Shown here piece by piece: positions 48,228-58,866 of a stretch of 64,000 nt of DNA. The notes under the pieces are model-generated. The model made no database searches, had not been told where the DNA came from, and was given only the letters and a program-made list of their open reading frames with translations. Source of the DNA: [Mycobacterium] crassicus. Lineage in GTDB: Bacteria; Actinomycetota; Actinomycetes; Mycobacteriales; Mycobacteriaceae. The DNA lies in assembly GCF_020181615.1 (NCBI RefSeq), contig NZ_CP084029.1:3037216-3101215 (forward strand), written 5' to 3'. The stretch's first letter is position 1. Each line of letters opens with the position of its first letter. A program made the position numbers and the translations under genes.

Positions 48228-49481
48228 ATGTCCTCGACCACGACTTCAGCCGGTGCAGATGCGGGTCCTGCCCGGCGTCTGGAGGTGCTTTTCGAGGAGC
48301 TGTCGGAGTTGACCGGTCAGCGCAATGCGATCGATGGTCGCATCGTGGAGATCGTCGCCGAGGTCGAACGCGACGACTTGTGGGGTTCCACCGGAGCACG
48401 GTCGATCCCGGCGTTGGTGGCCTGGAAGACCGGGGTGTCACCGGCCAACGCGGAAACGATCGCCGCGGTGGCGCACCGGATCGAGGAGTTTCCCCACTGC
48501 ACCCAGGGGCTACGCGAAGGCCGCGTCTCATTGGATCAGGTCGGGGTGATCGCCCAGCGCGCCGCCGACGGCTCCGACGAGCACTACGCGCAGCTAGTCG
48601 AGGTGGCCACCGTCAGCCAACTGCGCACCGCGATCAAACTCGAACCCCGCCCCGATCCCGATCGGCGCGGACCGCAACCGTCGATCACCAAAACCGGCGA
48701 CGCCGAGTTCGACTTCTGGCGCATCACTTTGCCGCATGCCGAATCGGCGGTGTTCGCGGCCGCACTGCAGTCACATCGGGATGCGCTGATCGCCGAGTGG
48801 ACCCACGACCGCGACAACAGTGACGGCACAGCCGATCAGCATCCCCCGATGCCCACCCAGGTCGATGCGTTCCTGCGGCTGGTGCAGGCCGGCTGGGACG
48901 GCGAGGTGCAACGGCGCCCGCACGGACAGCACACCACCGTGGTGGTGCACCTCGACATCAACCAGCAGATCGGCGCCCTGCACCTGGGCCCGCTACTGGC
49001 TGATGCCGAGCGGCAGTACCTGACCTGTGATGCCACCTGTGAGGTGTGGTTCGAACGCGACGGCCAGGTGATCGGTGCTGGCCGCTCGACCCGCACCATC
49101 AACCGCCGACTGCGCCGCGCCCTCGAGCACCGCGACCGCACCTGCACGGTTCCCGGCTGCGGCGCCACCCGCGGCCTGCACGCCCATCACATCCAGCACT
49201 GGGAAGACGGCGGCCCCACCGAGCTCGCCAATCTCGTGCTGGTCTGCCCCTACCACCACCGCCTACACCATCGCGGCATCATCACCATCACCGGTAACGC
49301 AGCCAACCTCACCATCACCGACCGCGCCGGCCGACCCTTGAGCGCAGCATCGCTCGCCCGGCTACCGAAGAAACCCCCACCCGCAGTCAAACCCTGCCCC
49401 GGGCCCACCGGCGAACGCGCTCAATGGTGGTGGTACCAACCATTCCAACCACAACCACCACCGACCACCAACCAGAACTGA
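48228..49481 (+). CDS. DUF222/HNH endonuclease-like protein (13E12 repeat family)
   Basis: A 417-aa protein. The DUF222 region (about residues 20-290) is followed by an HNH motif, RTCTVPGCGATRGLHAHHIQ with the downstream LVCPYHHRLHHRG. Many mycobacterial copies, including the REP13E12 elements of M. tuberculosis, are repetitive and mobile-associated, and some serve as phage insertion sites. The C-terminus is Pro-rich and ends PPPTTNQN. No inverted repeats were seen at its borders. It lies at the end of the accessory block before coaD. Confidence 0.9.
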   Translation: MSSTTTSAGADAGPARRLEVLFEELSELTGQRNAIDGRIVEIVAEVERDDLWGSTGARSIPALVAWKTGVSPANAETIAAVAHRIEEFPHCTQGLREGRVSLDQVGVIAQRAADGSDEHYAQLVEVATVSQLRTAIKLEPRPDPDRRGPQPSITKTGDAEFDFWRITLPHAESAVFAAALQSHRDALIAEWTHDRDNSDGTADQHPPMPTQVDAFLRLVQAGWDGEVQRRPHGQHTTVVVHLDINQQIGALHLGPLLADAERQYLTCDATCEVWFERDGQVIGAGRSTRTINRRLRRALEHRDRTCTVPGCGATRGLHAHHIQHWEDGGPTELANLVLVCPYHHRLHHRGIITITGNAANLTITDRAGRPLSAASLARLPKKPPPAVKPCPGPTGERAQWWWYQPFQPQPPPTTNQN

Positions 49482-49557
49482 TCGCAGCGGCATATCAAAC
49501 CAGTTGGGGCATCAAACAATCCGCTCGCAGCACCGACAATGCGCGGTCCTGACGTCG

Positions 49558-50034
49558 CTACCCGCGCAGCTTCGCGGCCAGCCGCCGGTTCACCGGGTCG
49601 GGCAACAGGTCGGAGACGTCTCCGCCCATCGATGCCACCTCCTTGGCCAGCGACGACGACACGAACGAATACCGCGGCGTGGTCGCCACGAAGAAGGTGT
49701 CCACCCCGGCGATGTGCTTGTTCATCTGCGCCATCTGCAGCTCGTACTCGAAATCGGTGCCGGTGCGCAGGCCTTTGACGATCGCGGTCAGTCCCCGCTC
49801 CCGGACGAAGTCGACCACCAGGCCGCGGCCGGACTCCGCGCGCACATTGGGCAGATGCGCGGTGGCCTCACCGATCATCTCCAAGCGCTCCTCCAGGCTG
49901 AACATGCCCTTCTTGGCCGGATTGATCAGCACGGCGGCCACCACCTCATCGAACTGCGCGGCCGCGCGCTCCAGGATGTCGACATGCCCCAGGGTCACCG
50001 GGTCGAACGAACCCGGACATACCGCGCCACTCAT
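49558..50034 (-). CDS. coaD: Phosphopantetheine adenylyltransferase
   Basis: Penultimate step of CoA synthesis, adding AMP to 4'-phosphopantetheine. The 158-aa product has the nucleotidyltransferase motif [16 protein letters not shown] (TxGH) and the [20 protein letters not shown] stretch, equivalent to ISSTxxR. Length and start are typical. It follows rsmD by 11 nt; the pca-rsmD-coaD order is as in M. tuberculosis. Confidence 0.97.
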   Translation of the reverse strand: MSGAVCPGSFDPVTLGHVDILERAAAQFDEVVAAVLINPAKKGMFSLEERLEMIGEATAHLPNVRAESGRGLVVDFVRERGLTAIVKGLRTGTDFEYELQMAQMNKHIAGVDTFFVATTPRYSFVSSSLAKEVASMGGDVSDLLPDPVNRRLAAKLRG

Positions 50035-50045
50035 GTGGGCTGACG

Positions 50046-50612
50046 CTACACGCCCGGTGCGGACAGCTCGGCCAGCTCCAGTCGGGTGTCGCCATAGCGG
50101 CGATCAGGCCAGGGCTCCCACCCGTCCGGCCAACGCACCGCAGGACTGGACGCCGCCCGCTCGATCACCACGACGGTGCCCGGCGCCGCCCAGCCACCGT
50201 CGGCCAGCAGCACCGGAAGCGCGTCGACGTCGGCGGCGGCCACCTCGTAGGGCGGATCCGCCAGCACCAGGTCGACCGGTGTCTCTGCTCCTCCGGCCAG
50301 CACCGCGGCAACCGCGCCCCGGCGCAGGGTCGCACCGGGCAGTCCCAGCGCGGAGATGTTGCCGGCCAGCACATCGGCTGCCCGGCGGTCGGATTCGACG
50401 AACAACGCCCTGGCTGCGCCCCGCGACAACGCCTCCAAACCCAGCGCTCCGGACCCCGCATACAGGTCCAACACCGTCATCCCGGTCAAGTCCAACCGGG
50501 CCGCCAGCACGTTGAACAACGCCTCACGCACCCGGTCGGTGGTCGGCCGGGTACCACGCGGCGGAACGGCGATGCGCCGCCCACCGGCCGCGCCACCGAC
50601 GATGCGTGTCAG
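50046..50612 (-). CDS. rsmD: 16S rRNA (guanine966-N2)-methyltransferase RsmD, likely CTG start
   Basis: Methylates G966 of 16S rRNA. The protein has the SAM site ([19 protein letters not shown]) and the DPPY catalytic motif (VLADPPYE). The first ATG/GTG in frame is GTG at 50531, inside VREALFNVL, which would remove the conserved N-terminus. In-frame translation upstream gives [20 protein letters not shown] and then RPTTDR, matching the family. The codon just before it is CTG (50612-50610), overlapping the pca stop codon. I therefore annotate the CTG as the start, giving 188 aa. A sequencing error turning GTG or ATG into CTG would be the alternative. Confidence 0.85.
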   Translation of the reverse strand: MTRIVGGAAGGRRIAVPPRGTRPTTDRVREALFNVLAARLDLTGMTVLDLYAGSGALGLEALSRGAARALFVESDRRAADVLAGNISALGLPGATLRRGAVAAVLAGGAETPVDLVLADPPYEVAAADVDALPVLLADGGWAAPGTVVVIERAASSPAVRWPDGWEPWPDRRYGDTRLELAELSAPGV

Positions 50613-53600
50613 CTCAGCACCACCAGCAGGTCGCCGCCTTCGACCTGCGCGGTCTCCGCGACCGCCACGCGTTCCACGGTGCCGTCGGACGGTGCGGTGA
50701 TGGCGGCTTCCATCTTCATCGCCTCGATGGTGGCCACGGTCTGCCCGGCGCTGACCTGCTCACCTTCGGCCACCCCGATGGTGACGACCCCGGCGAACGG
50801 CGCGGCGATGTGGCCCGCCTTGGTGCGATCGGCCTTCTCGGCCACCGGCACCTCGCTGGCGATGCCGCGATCACGCACCTCCAACGGCCGCAGCTGGCCG
50901 TTGATGATGCACATGACCGTGCGTATGCCGCGTTCGTCGGGTTCGGAGATGGCCTGCAGCCCGATCAGCAGCTCCACCCCGCGCTCCAGCCGGACCCGGT
51001 GCTCCTCCCCCTGCCGCAGCCCGTAGAAGAACTGGTTCGCCGACAGCTGCGAGGTGTCGCCGTAGAGTTCGCGATGCGCCTCGAATTCCTTGGTGGGGCC
51101 GGGGAACAGCAGCCGGTTCAACGTCGCCTGGCGCTTGGGACCGGCCAGCGCCAGCATGGCCTCGTCGTCGACGGACAGCTGCTGCACCTCCCGCGCCGGG
51201 CCCCGTCCGACCAAAGCCTTGGTGCGCAACGGTTCCGGCCAGCCGCCGGCCGGCTCGCCCAATTCGCCGCGCAGGAAGCCGATCACCGAATCGGGGATGT
51301 CCACCCGCGCGGGGTCGGCGGCGAACTCCTCGGCGGTGACGCCGGCGCCGACCAGGGCCAGCGCCAGGTCACCGACCACCTTGGAGCTCGGGGTGACTTT
51401 GATCAACCGCCCCAGCACCGTATCGGCGCCGGCGTAGTTGGCCTCGATCTCCTCGAACCGGTCCGCCAGGCCCAGTGCCTTGGCCTGCTGGTGCAGGTTG
51501 GACAGCTGGCCACCCGGGATCTCGTGGCGGTACACCCGGCCGGTTGGCCCGGCCAGACCGGATTCGAACGGCGCGTAAACCTTTCGCACGCCTTCCCAGT
51601 ACGGTTCCAGATCGCACACCGCCGACAGTGACAGGCCGGTGTCGAACTCGGTGTTCGCCGCGGCGGCCACAATCGAGCTGAGCGCAGGTTGGCTGGTGGT
51701 CCCGGCCAGCGGCCCAGATGCCCCGTCGACGGCGTCGGCGCCGGCGTGCCAGGCCGCTTCGTAGGTCGCCAGCTGGCCGCCCGGCGTGTCGTGGGTGTGG
51801 ACGTGGATCGGCAGGTCGAAGCGACTGCGCAGCGCACTCACCAATGTGGTCGCCGCCGCGGGCCGCAGCAGCCCGGCCATGTCCTTGATGGCCAGCACGT
51901 GCGCGCCTGCCTCGACGATCTGCTCGGCCAGCCTCAGGTAGTAGTCCAAGGTGTAGAGCGTCTCGGCCGGGCTGGTCAGGTTCCCGGTGTAGCACATGGC
52001 GACTTCGGCTATCGCGCTGCCGGTTTCGCGCACCGCGTCAATCGCCGGACGCATCGAGTCGACGTTGTTGAGCGCATCGAAGATCCGGAAGATATCTATT
52101 CCGGTTGCCGTGGCCTCTTGGACGAACGCCGAGCAGACCAACTCCGGATAGGGCGTGTAGCCGACAGTATTGCGGCCGCGAAGGAGCATCTGCAGGCAGA
52201 TGTTGGGCAGCGCTTCCCGCAGCACGGCCAGCCGTTCCCACGGGTCTTCTTTCAAGAACCGCAGTGCCACATCGTAAGTCGCTCCACCCCAGCATTCCAT
52301 CGACAGCAGCTGGGGGGTGGTCCGGGCGATGTGGGGCGCCACGTTGAGCAGGCCCTTGGTGCGCAGCCGAGTGGCCAGCAGCGACTGGTGCGCATCCCGG
52401 AACGTCGTGTCGGTGACCGCGACCGCCGGCGACTCCCGCAGCCAGCGGGCGAACCCCTCCGGCCCGAGCTCGGCCAGGCGCTGCTTGGAACCCGGTGGCG
52501 GTGCACTGGACAGGTCTACCTGGGGCAGCTTGTCGCGCGGGTATGCCGCCGAGGGCCGCGCACCGTGCGGCTGGTTGACGGTGACGTCCGCCAGGTAGGT
52601 CAGGATCTTCGTGCCGCGGTCCGCAGACGAGCGCGCCGTCAGCAGCTGCGGACGTTCATCGATGAACGACGTGGTGACGTGCCCGTCCCGGAAGTCGGGA
52701 TCGTCGAGCACCGCCTGCAGGAAAGGAATGTTCGTCGACACCCCGCGGATACGGAACTCGGCGATCGCCCGGCGCGCCCGCTTCACGGCAGTGGGGAAAT
52801 CCCGGCCACGGCAGGTCAGTTTGACCAGCATCGAGTCGAAGTGCGGGCTGATCTCGGCGCCCAGATTGGTACCGCCGTCGAGCCGGATGCCGGCCCCGCC
52901 CGGGCTGCGGTAGGCGGTGATACGGCCGGTGTCGGGCCGGAAACCGTTCGCCGGGTCCTCGGTGGTGATCCGGCATTGCAGTGCCGCGCCGTGGACGACG
53001 ATGTCGTCCTGCCGCAGGCCAAGACCCTCGAGGGTCTCTCCGGCGGCGACCCGCAGCTGCGACGAGACCAGATCGACGTCGGTGATCTCCTCGGTGACGG
53101 TGTGCTCCACCTGGATTCGCGGATTCATCTCGATGAACACATAATGACCGCGCTCGTCGAGCAGGAATTCCACCGTACCGGCGCAGCTGTAGCCGATGTG
53201 CCGGGCGAACCTGACGGCGTCCGAACAGATCCGTTCCCGCAGCGCCGGATCCAGGTTCGGCGCCGGCGCCAACTCAACGACCTTCTGATGCCGGCGTTGC
53301 ACGCTGCAGTCGCGTTCGTAGAGGTGGACCACATTGCCGTGGGTGTCGGCCAGGATCTGCACCTCGATGTGGCGCGGATTGATCACCGCCTGTTCGAGGT
53401 AGACCGTGGCATCGCCGAACGCCGACTCGGCCTCCCGGCTTGCGGCCTCCACAGCCTCGGCCAACCCGTCGAGGTCGGCAACCCGGCGCATCCCGCGCCC
53501 GCCCCCGCCGGCAACCGCCTTGACGAACAGCGGGAAGTCCATATCGGCTGCGGCCGAAACCAATTCATCGACCGAGCGGGACGGCTCCGATGACACCAGC

Positions 53601-53992
53601 ACCGGCAGACCAGCCTCGCGCGCGGCGGCCACCGCATGAGATTTGTTGCCGGCCAATGCCAGTACGGACGCGCTCGGGCCGACGAACGTGATGCCCGCGT
53701 CGGCACAGGCCTGCGCCAGCCGCGGGTTCTCCGAGAGGAAGCCGTATCCGGGATAGACCGCGTCGGCGCCGCAGCGCTTGGCGGTGGCGACGATCGCCTC
53801 CACCGACAGGTAGCCGCGGACCGGGTGGCCCGGTTCGCCGATCTGGTAGGACTCGTCGGCCTTGAGCCGGTGCACCGAATTGCGGTCCTCGTAGGCGTAG
53901 ACCGCGACCGTCTCAATGCCGAGTTCATAGGCGGCGCGGAACGCGCGGATGGCGATCTCTCCGCGGTTGGCAACCAGCACCTTGGAGATCAA
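50609..53992 (-). CDS. pca: Pyruvate carboxylase
   Basis: Biotin-dependent carboxylation of pyruvate to oxaloacetate. The 1127-aa single chain has a biotin carboxylase domain (1-450, with [16 protein letters not shown] and [15 protein letters not shown]), a carboxyltransferase TIM barrel (about 520-800, [17 protein letters not shown]), the PYC allosteric/oxaloacetate part (about 850-1030) and a biotin carrier at the end with [11 protein letters not shown] (biotinylated Lys). It precedes rsmD with a 4-nt overlap. Confidence 0.97.
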   Translation of the reverse strand: MISKVLVANRGEIAIRAFRAAYELGIETVAVYAYEDRNSVHRLKADESYQIGEPGHPVRGYLSVEAIVATAKRCGADAVYPGYGFLSENPRLAQACADAGITFVGPSASVLALAGNKSHAVAAAREAGLPVLVSSEPSRSVDELVSAAADMDFPLFVKAVAGGGGRGMRRVADLDGLAEAVEAASREAESAFGDATVYLEQAVINPRHIEVQILADTHGNVVHLYERDCSVQRRHQKVVELAPAPNLDPALRERICSDAVRFARHIGYSCAGTVEFLLDERGHYVFIEMNPRIQVEHTVTEEITDVDLVSSQLRVAAGETLEGLGLRQDDIVVHGAALQCRITTEDPANGFRPDTGRITAYRSPGGAGIRLDGGTNLGAEISPHFDSMLVKLTCRGRDFPTAVKRARRAIAEFRIRGVSTNIPFLQAVLDDPDFRDGHVTTSFIDERPQLLTARSSADRGTKILTYLADVTVNQPHGARPSAAYPRDKLPQVDLSSAPPPGSKQRLAELGPEGFARWLRESPAVAVTDTTFRDAHQSLLATRLRTKGLLNVAPHIARTTPQLLSMECWGGATYDVALRFLKEDPWERLAVLREALPNICLQMLLRGRNTVGYTPYPELVCSAFVQEATATGIDIFRIFDALNNVDSMRPAIDAVRETGSAIAEVAMCYTGNLTSPAETLYTLDYYLRLAEQIVEAGAHVLAIKDMAGLLRPAAATTLVSALRSRFDLPIHVHTHDTPGGQLATYEAAWHAGADAVDGASGPLAGTTSQPALSSIVAAAANTEFDTGLSLSAVCDLEPYWEGVRKVYAPFESGLAGPTGRVYRHEIPGGQLSNLHQQAKALGLADRFEEIEANYAGADTVLGRLIKVTPSSKVVGDLALALVGAGVTAEEFAADPARVDIPDSVIGFLRGELGEPAGGWPEPLRTKALVGRGPAREVQQLSVDDEAMLALAGPKRQATLNRLLFPGPTKEFEAHRELYGDTSQLSANQFFYGLRQGEEHRVRLERGVELLIGLQAISEPDERGIRTVMCIINGQLRPLEVRDRGIASEVPVAEKADRTKAGHIAAPFAGVVTIGVAEGEQVSAGQTVATIEAMKMEAAITAPSDGTVERVAVAETAQVEGGDLLVVLS

Positions 53993-54002
53993 TCGGCACC
54001 CC

Positions 54003-54623
54003 CTAGAACAATGTCAGCCAGTAGTCCTGAAATCTGATGAATATCAACAGGAATAACGCGATAAACCATAGCGCAGCAAGCGTCCAACGCCACCAATGCA
54101 AATGCTGCAAAATATTGCGTTCACGATCAGCCCCGAATGCGAAGCTTGCGAATATTGCGAGCAGCGTCACTGTGACCGCCCAGACCACCATGCAATACGG
54201 GCACAGTGCGCCGATCCGGTACAGACTTTGGAAGATCAGCCAGTGCACAAAACCGGCTCCGACCAGCGTGCCGAGCGTCAGGCCGATCCAATACCACCGC
54301 GGCAGAAGAGTTTTCGTGACGGCCAACACACCTGTGACCGCCACCACAGTGAACGCCACGATCCCCATCAGCGGGTTGGGGAAACCGAATACCGAGGCCT
54401 GCGGAGTGGCCATCACGGGCCCGCAGGACAGCACCGGGTTGAGGTTGCACGACGGTACGTACGCCGAATCGGTCAGTAGCCGGATCTTCTCCACGGTCAG
54501 CGTGACCGAGGCCGCCAGACCGATGAGCCCGGCGATCAGCACCGCCCAGGCCGTCGGCGCCGATACCGCCACCCCCGGCGCCGGCGGGGGTGACGTCTCG
54601 GCCGCCGACGCCGTGATGGTCAC
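54003..54623 (-). CDS. Vitamin K epoxide reductase (VKOR) family protein
   Basis: A 206-aa membrane protein with about five hydrophobic segments that re-oxidises DsbA-like proteins using quinone. The loop cysteines SCNLNPVLSC and the active-site CPYCM motif are present. It is coupled to the DsbA-like gene by a 4-nt overlap. It corresponds to Rv2968c and belongs to the disulfide-forming pathway of the mycobacterial envelope. Confidence 0.93.
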   Translation of the reverse strand: MTITASAAETSPPPAPGVAVSAPTAWAVLIAGLIGLAASVTLTVEKIRLLTDSAYVPSCNLNPVLSCGPVMATPQASVFGFPNPLMGIVAFTVVAVTGVLAVTKTLLPRWYWIGLTLGTLVGAGFVHWLIFQSLYRIGALCPYCMVVWAVTVTLLAIFASFAFGADRERNILQHLHWWRWTLAALWFIALFLLIFIRFQDYWLTLF

Positions 54624-55375
54624 GAGTCCTTGGCCGGTACGTCCATACCGGGCACGTCACCGACGATCTCCCGGATCTTGGAGACCAGCGCCTCCGGGGT
54701 GGACGGGCGGTAGTCCTCGCCGTTGATGCGCAGCGTGGGGGTGGCGTGGATGCCGGCGGCCTGGGCCATGCCGCCCACCATCTTGAGGTACTTGCCGCTG
54801 TTGATGCACGCCGGAACGGTGCCGGCGGCGCCTGCCTGGCGAGCCAATTCGATCAGGCGCTTGTTGTCCGGGAAGTCCGTCCCGATCTCGGACGGCTGCA
54901 GTTCCTGGGTGTAGAGCGCGGTGTGGAACCGGCGGAATGCGTCGTTGCTCTCGTCGGCGACGCAATAGGCCGCGGCACCGGCGCGCGAGGAGTAGTCGTC
55001 GTTCTGCGACCGGTCCAGGATCGCGACCATGTGGTAGTCCGCCGCGATCGCCCCGCTGTCGATCAGGCGCGACACCGCCGGGCCGAGCACCCGCTCGAGG
55101 TTGCCGCATGCCGGGCAGAGGAAGTCCTCGTAGAACGACACCACGGCCTTCGGCTCGTCGGAGCCGTCCTTGGTGACCAGCTTGCTGGAGGTCACCCGTA
55201 TCGCCTCACCGGCTCCAGCCCCCTTCTTGTGGCTGTTGGAGACCACGATGTAGCCGATCAGGCCCACCGCGAAGATCACCACGACGGCGACGAGGCCGAT
55301 CTGCATTGCGAGGTTGCGCTTGTTGTCGGCGGCCCTCAAGCCGGAGGCGCCGGGGCGTTTGGGTTTGCTGGCCAC
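54620..55375 (-). CDS. Exported DsbA-like thiol-disulfide oxidoreductase
   Basis: A 251-aa protein with a membrane anchor (about residues 23-48) and a thioredoxin-fold domain. DFLCPACGNLERVLG contains the CxxC redox site (CPAC), typical of DsbA and DsbG. The cis-Pro loop is in IHATPTLRINGEDY. It is the M. tuberculosis Rv2969c type. It works with the VKOR gene that follows and overlaps it. Confidence 0.93.
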   Translation of the reverse strand: MASKPKRPGASGLRAADNKRNLAMQIGLVAVVVIFAVGLIGYIVVSNSHKKGAGAGEAIRVTSSKLVTKDGSDEPKAVVSFYEDFLCPACGNLERVLGPAVSRLIDSGAIAADYHMVAILDRSQNDDYSSRAGAAAYCVADESNDAFRRFHTALYTQELQPSEIGTDFPDNKRLIELARQAGAAGTVPACINSGKYLKMVGGMAQAAGIHATPTLRINGEDYRPSTPEALVSKIREIVGDVPGMDVPAKDS

Positions 55376-55441
55376 TGTCCGTTGGTCCTCGTGTTCGGTG
55401 GTCGGTTTTGCGGTTCAGCGTACCGGCGCGTGCCGGAGGTC

Positions 55442-56557
55442 TCAGCCGCGGCTGAGATGGGCACGCAGCGCCGAGATCAACTCACTGGTCGCGGTAGCGC
55501 TGCCGCCGCCCAGCGGGAACAGGTTGATGAAGGCATGCGTCAACGACGGCATCTGCCGTAGGTCGACCGCGACCCCGGAATCGCGCAGTGCCGCCGCGAA
55601 CAGTTCTCCTTCGTCGTGCAGCGGGTCGAAGCCGGCGACGGCGACCAGTGCTGGCGGCAGTCCCGACAGATCACCGGCCAGCAGCGGGGACACCCGCGGA
55701 TCGGTCGGGTCCAGTTGCGAGCGGCCCACGTACTGGGCGGTGAACCAGTCGATGTCGTGCTTGGTCAGCAGGAAACCGTCCCCGTAAAGGGTGCGCGAGC
55801 GGGTCTGGGCGGTGCAGTCGGTGACCGGGTAGATCAGCCACTGCAGGACCGGTGCCGGTCCCCCGCTGTCGCGCGCCAACAGCGCCACCGCGGCGGCCAG
55901 GTTGCCGCCGGCGCTGTCCCCGCCCACCGCAACCCGTCCGGGAATCCCGCCCAGCTCCGCGGCGTGCTCGTAGGCCCAGCGGAACGCCGCGTAGGCGTCG
56001 TCGAGCGCAGCCGGTGCGGGGTGCTCAGGGGCCAGCCGGTAGTCCACCGAGAGCACCGCCATGTCACCGTCGCGGCAGGTCAGCCGGCAGATCGCGTCAT
56101 GGCTGTCCAGATCGCCGATCACGAATCCGCCACCGTGGTAGAAGACCAGCAGCGGCTTGGCTTCAAGATCGGGGCCACCGGCCGGCCGGTAGTGCCGGGC
56201 GGCGATCTCACCGTCCGGACCGGGCAACACGATGTCGCGGACATCGCACCCGTGGATATCCCCGCCGCCGAGGCCGGCGGTCGTCTGACGCAGCTGGGCG
56301 CGGGAGGCCGTCGCGTCGTCGCCGACGACAAAGCCGTTGATCCCCATCGCGTGCTGCGCGGCCAGCGTCAACCGCAGCGTGGGGTCCAGGGTGTTGCCGT
56401 CGATGGTCACCGACCGCCCACCGGTCATGAGCCGCTGGACCCCGATCGGCAGCCGGGGCATCGCCTTCATTCCGACGGTCATGACGGTGCCCTGCAGCCG
56501 ATCTGCCCATCGCGCCGGAGATCCGGAGTCGGATCCGCCTGGCAGACTGCGTGGCAT
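55442..56557 (-). CDS. lipN: Lipase/esterase LipN (hormone-sensitive lipase family)
   Basis: A 371-aa alpha/beta hydrolase. It has the HGGG oxyanion motif (LVFYHGGGFVIGDLDSHD), the nucleophile elbow VAVGGDSAGGNLAAA, and Asp/His in the GFDPLHDEG and SLTHAFINLF segments. The start at 56557 fits the M. tuberculosis protein's SLPG start, and a further frame upstream would run into the divergent aldo-keto reductase gene. Its ATG shares a CATG tetranucleotide with the ATG of that gene on the other strand. Confidence 0.93.
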   Translation of the reverse strand: MPRSLPGGSDSGSPARWADRLQGTVMTVGMKAMPRLPIGVQRLMTGGRSVTIDGNTLDPTLRLTLAAQHAMGINGFVVGDDATASRAQLRQTTAGLGGGDIHGCDVRDIVLPGPDGEIAARHYRPAGGPDLEAKPLLVFYHGGGFVIGDLDSHDAICRLTCRDGDMAVLSVDYRLAPEHPAPAALDDAYAAFRWAYEHAAELGGIPGRVAVGGDSAGGNLAAAVALLARDSGGPAPVLQWLIYPVTDCTAQTRSRTLYGDGFLLTKHDIDWFTAQYVGRSQLDPTDPRVSPLLAGDLSGLPPALVAVAGFDPLHDEGELFAAALRDSGVAVDLRQMPSLTHAFINLFPLGGGSATATSELISALRAHLSRG

Positions 56558-57401
56558 GACTGCTGGAAGTGATTTGCGCTCGGTCACGCTGAATGACGGT
56601 AACTCGATACCCCGCGTTGGTTTCGGGGTTTACAAGATTTCGGCCGCCGACGCCGAGCAGGCGGTGGCCACCGCGCTCGCGGCCGGGTATCGCCACGTCG
56701 ACACCGCAGCGATGTACGGCAACGAACGCGAAGTCGGTCGCGCAGTGCTGGCGTCCGGGGTGCCACGCGACGAGATCTCTGTGGTGACCAAGCTGTGGAA
56801 CGCCGACCAGGGCTACGACTCGACGCTGACGGCGTTCGACGCGAGCATGGCGCGCCTGGGCCTCGACATTCTGGACCTCTACCTGATCCACTGGCCGCTG
56901 CCGGCGCGCGGCAAATTCGTCGACACCTTCCGGGCGCTGGCCCATCTGCGCGATCAGGGCCGGATCCGCTCGATCGGGGTGAGCAATTTCGAGCCCGAAC
57001 ACCTCAAGATGCTGATCGACGGAACCGGCATCGTGCCGGTCGTCAACCAGATCGAATTGCACCCGCGATTCAGCCAGGCCGAATTGCGGGAAGTGCACGC
57101 GCATTTGGGTATTGCCACCGAGGCGTGGGCGCCGCTGGGACACGGTTCGCTGCTGGAACACCCGACGCTCACCGGGGTCGCGCAGCGTTGCGGCAGGACA
57201 TCGGCGCAGGTGCTGATCCGATGGCACATCCAGCTGGGTAATATTGTGATTCCGAAATCGGTCAGCCCTGAGCGCATCGTGAGCAACTTCGAAGTCTTCG
57301 ACTTCGAACTCGGCACCGCCGAGATGGCCGCGATATCCTCGCTCGACGACGGCACCCGATTGGGACCCGATCCACGCACATTCGATTACACAGGTAGGTG
57401 A
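56556..57401 (+). CDS. Aldo-keto reductase
   Basis: A 281-aa (alpha/beta)8 NADPH-dependent reductase. The catalytic tetrad is visible: Asp and Tyr in [15 protein letters not shown], Lys in [11 protein letters not shown], His in [10 protein letters not shown]. The cofactor site includes [23 protein letters not shown]. It is a paralogue of the next gene, 1 nt downstream. The ATG shares CATG with the divergent lipN start codon. A GTG or TTG slightly further in is possible. Its substrate is unknown; related mycobacterial enzymes reduce methylglyoxal and quinone-like carbonyls. Confidence 0.92.
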   Translation: MTAGSDLRSVTLNDGNSIPRVGFGVYKISAADAEQAVATALAAGYRHVDTAAMYGNEREVGRAVLASGVPRDEISVVTKLWNADQGYDSTLTAFDASMARLGLDILDLYLIHWPLPARGKFVDTFRALAHLRDQGRIRSIGVSNFEPEHLKMLIDGTGIVPVVNQIELHPRFSQAELREVHAHLGIATEAWAPLGHGSLLEHPTLTGVAQRCGRTSAQVLIRWHIQLGNIVIPKSVSPERIVSNFEVFDFELGTAEMAAISSLDDGTRLGPDPRTFDYTGR

Positions 57402-57402
57402 G

Positions 57403-58242
57403 ATGACGCCGGGAACTGCGATCCCCTCCGTCGCCCTCAACGACGACCACACGATGCCGACTCTGGGTATCGGGGTGGCTGAGCTCTCGGAGGCCGAGAC
57501 CGAGCGGGCCGTATCGGCCGCACTGGAGCTGGGATGCCGGTTGATCGACACCGCCAAGGTGTACGACAACGAGGCCGCGGTGGGCAGGGCGATCGCCGCG
57601 TCGGGCATCCCGCGCGACGAGCTGTTCATCACCACCAAGCTGGCCAACGCCGACCAGGGGGTGAACGCCGCCATCGCGGCCTGCCAGGCCAGCGTGGAGC
57701 GGTTGGGCCTGGACTACGTGGACCTGTACCTGATCCACTGGCCGGCGCCGGCGCTGGGTCTCTACGTCGACAGCTTCGGCGGGCTGATCCAGACCAGGGA
57801 ACTGGGGCTGGCCCGCTCGATCGGGGTGTGCAACTTCACCGAGGAACACCTCAGCGACGTGACCGACCTGGCGTTCGAGACCCCGGCGGTCAACCAGATC
57901 GAGTTGCACCCGCTGCTCAACCAGGCCGAGCTGCGTGCCGTCCACGCCGACCGGGGCATCGTCACGCAGGCCTACAGCCCGCTGGCGGTGGGCCGGCTGA
58001 CCGACCACCCGGCGGTCACCGCGATCGCCGGCGAGTACGGCAAGACCCCGGCGCAGGTGCTGATCCGGTGGAGCCTGCAGCTGGGCAACTCGGTCATCCC
58101 GCGCTCAGCCCAGCCCGAGCGCATCGCGAGCAATCTCGACGTGTTCGGCTTCGAGCTGGCCGACGAGCACATGGACACCCTCAACGGGCTCAACGACGGC
58201 ACCCGGGTGCGCCAGGACCCGCTGACCTACACCGGCCTCTGA
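57403..58242 (+). CDS. Aldo-keto reductase (Rv2971 type)
   Basis: A 279-aa aldo-keto reductase with the tetrad in [27 protein letters not shown] and YLIHWPAPA, and a cofactor segment [23 protein letters not shown]. It matches M. tuberculosis Rv2971 more closely than the preceding copy does. The two genes are a tandem duplication separated by one base, which also occurs in M. smegmatis. Confidence 0.94.
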   Translation: MTPGTAIPSVALNDDHTMPTLGIGVAELSEAETERAVSAALELGCRLIDTAKVYDNEAAVGRAIAASGIPRDELFITTKLANADQGVNAAIAACQASVERLGLDYVDLYLIHWPAPALGLYVDSFGGLIQTRELGLARSIGVCNFTEEHLSDVTDLAFETPAVNQIELHPLLNQAELRAVHADRGIVTQAYSPLAVGRLTDHPAVTAIAGEYGKTPAQVLIRWSLQLGNSVIPRSAQPERIASNLDVFGFELADEHMDTLNGLNDGTRVRQDPLTYTGL

Positions 58243-58249
58243 TCGCCGT

Positions 58250-58843
58250 TCACCCGCTTCGCTCGGCGATCCGCTCCACCAGCCGGGTCCGTACCTGCGG
58301 CCACTCCCGGTCGATCACCGAGTAGACCATCGTGGTGCGCCACGACCCGTCGCGCCGGCGGGCGTGCCGGCGCAACTCGCCCTCCTTGGTCGCCCCGATG
58401 CCCAGCACTGCGCGCTGGGACCGCTCGTTGAGGTCGTCGACGTTGAACTGCACCCGGGCCGCGCCCAGCGCGCCGAAACAGTGGTCCAGCAGCAGCAGTT
58501 TGGCTTCGGAGTTGATCGCCGACCCGCGGGCCCGCTGCGACAGCCAGGTGTAGCCGACCGTCACCCGGCGGTGCACGTCGCTCATGTCGTACAGCGAGGT
58601 CGTCCCGACGATCTCACCGCTGTCGACCTCGACCTGGGTGAGCACCTGCCGACCCGAGGCCAGCGCGTCGGCCACGGATTCCTCCGTGGGCGGGCCGGAA
58701 TTACTGTCGCCATACAGGAAATAGCGGGTGACCTCCACGTCATAGGCGCGGCGAAGGCCGTCCACGTCAGCGAGCACCATCGGCCGCAGCACTACCCGTT
58801 CGCCGTGCAGCGTGGGCGCGGTGGCCCAGTGGTCGATCGCCAT
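58250..58843 (-). CDS. GNAT family acetyltransferase (RimJ/RimL-like)
   Basis: A 197-aa protein of the RimJ/RimL/SpeG subgroup. The start region LHGERVVLRPMVLADVDGLRRAY is typical, and VTVGYTWLSQRARGSAINSEAKLLLLDHCFG holds the acetyl-CoA-binding loop. Its substrate is unknown; protein N-termini or small amines are usual. GGGGGAAGT precedes the ATG at 58843. It follows the HNH gene by 23 nt and ends 8 nt before the AKR stop. Confidence 0.88.
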   Translation of the reverse strand: MAIDHWATAPTLHGERVVLRPMVLADVDGLRRAYDVEVTRYFLYGDSNSGPPTEESVADALASGRQVLTQVEVDSGEIVGTTSLYDMSDVHRRVTVGYTWLSQRARGSAINSEAKLLLLDHCFGALGAARVQFNVDDLNERSQRAVLGIGATKEGELRRHARRRDGSWRTTMVYSVIDREWPQVRTRLVERIAERSG

Positions 58844-58866
58844 ACTTCCCCCGTTTGGTCGGGCAC

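Noticed and set aside
48228..49481. Complete insertion sequence around the DUF222/HNH gene
   Set aside because: No terminal inverted repeats, target duplications or transposase gene were seen at its borders.
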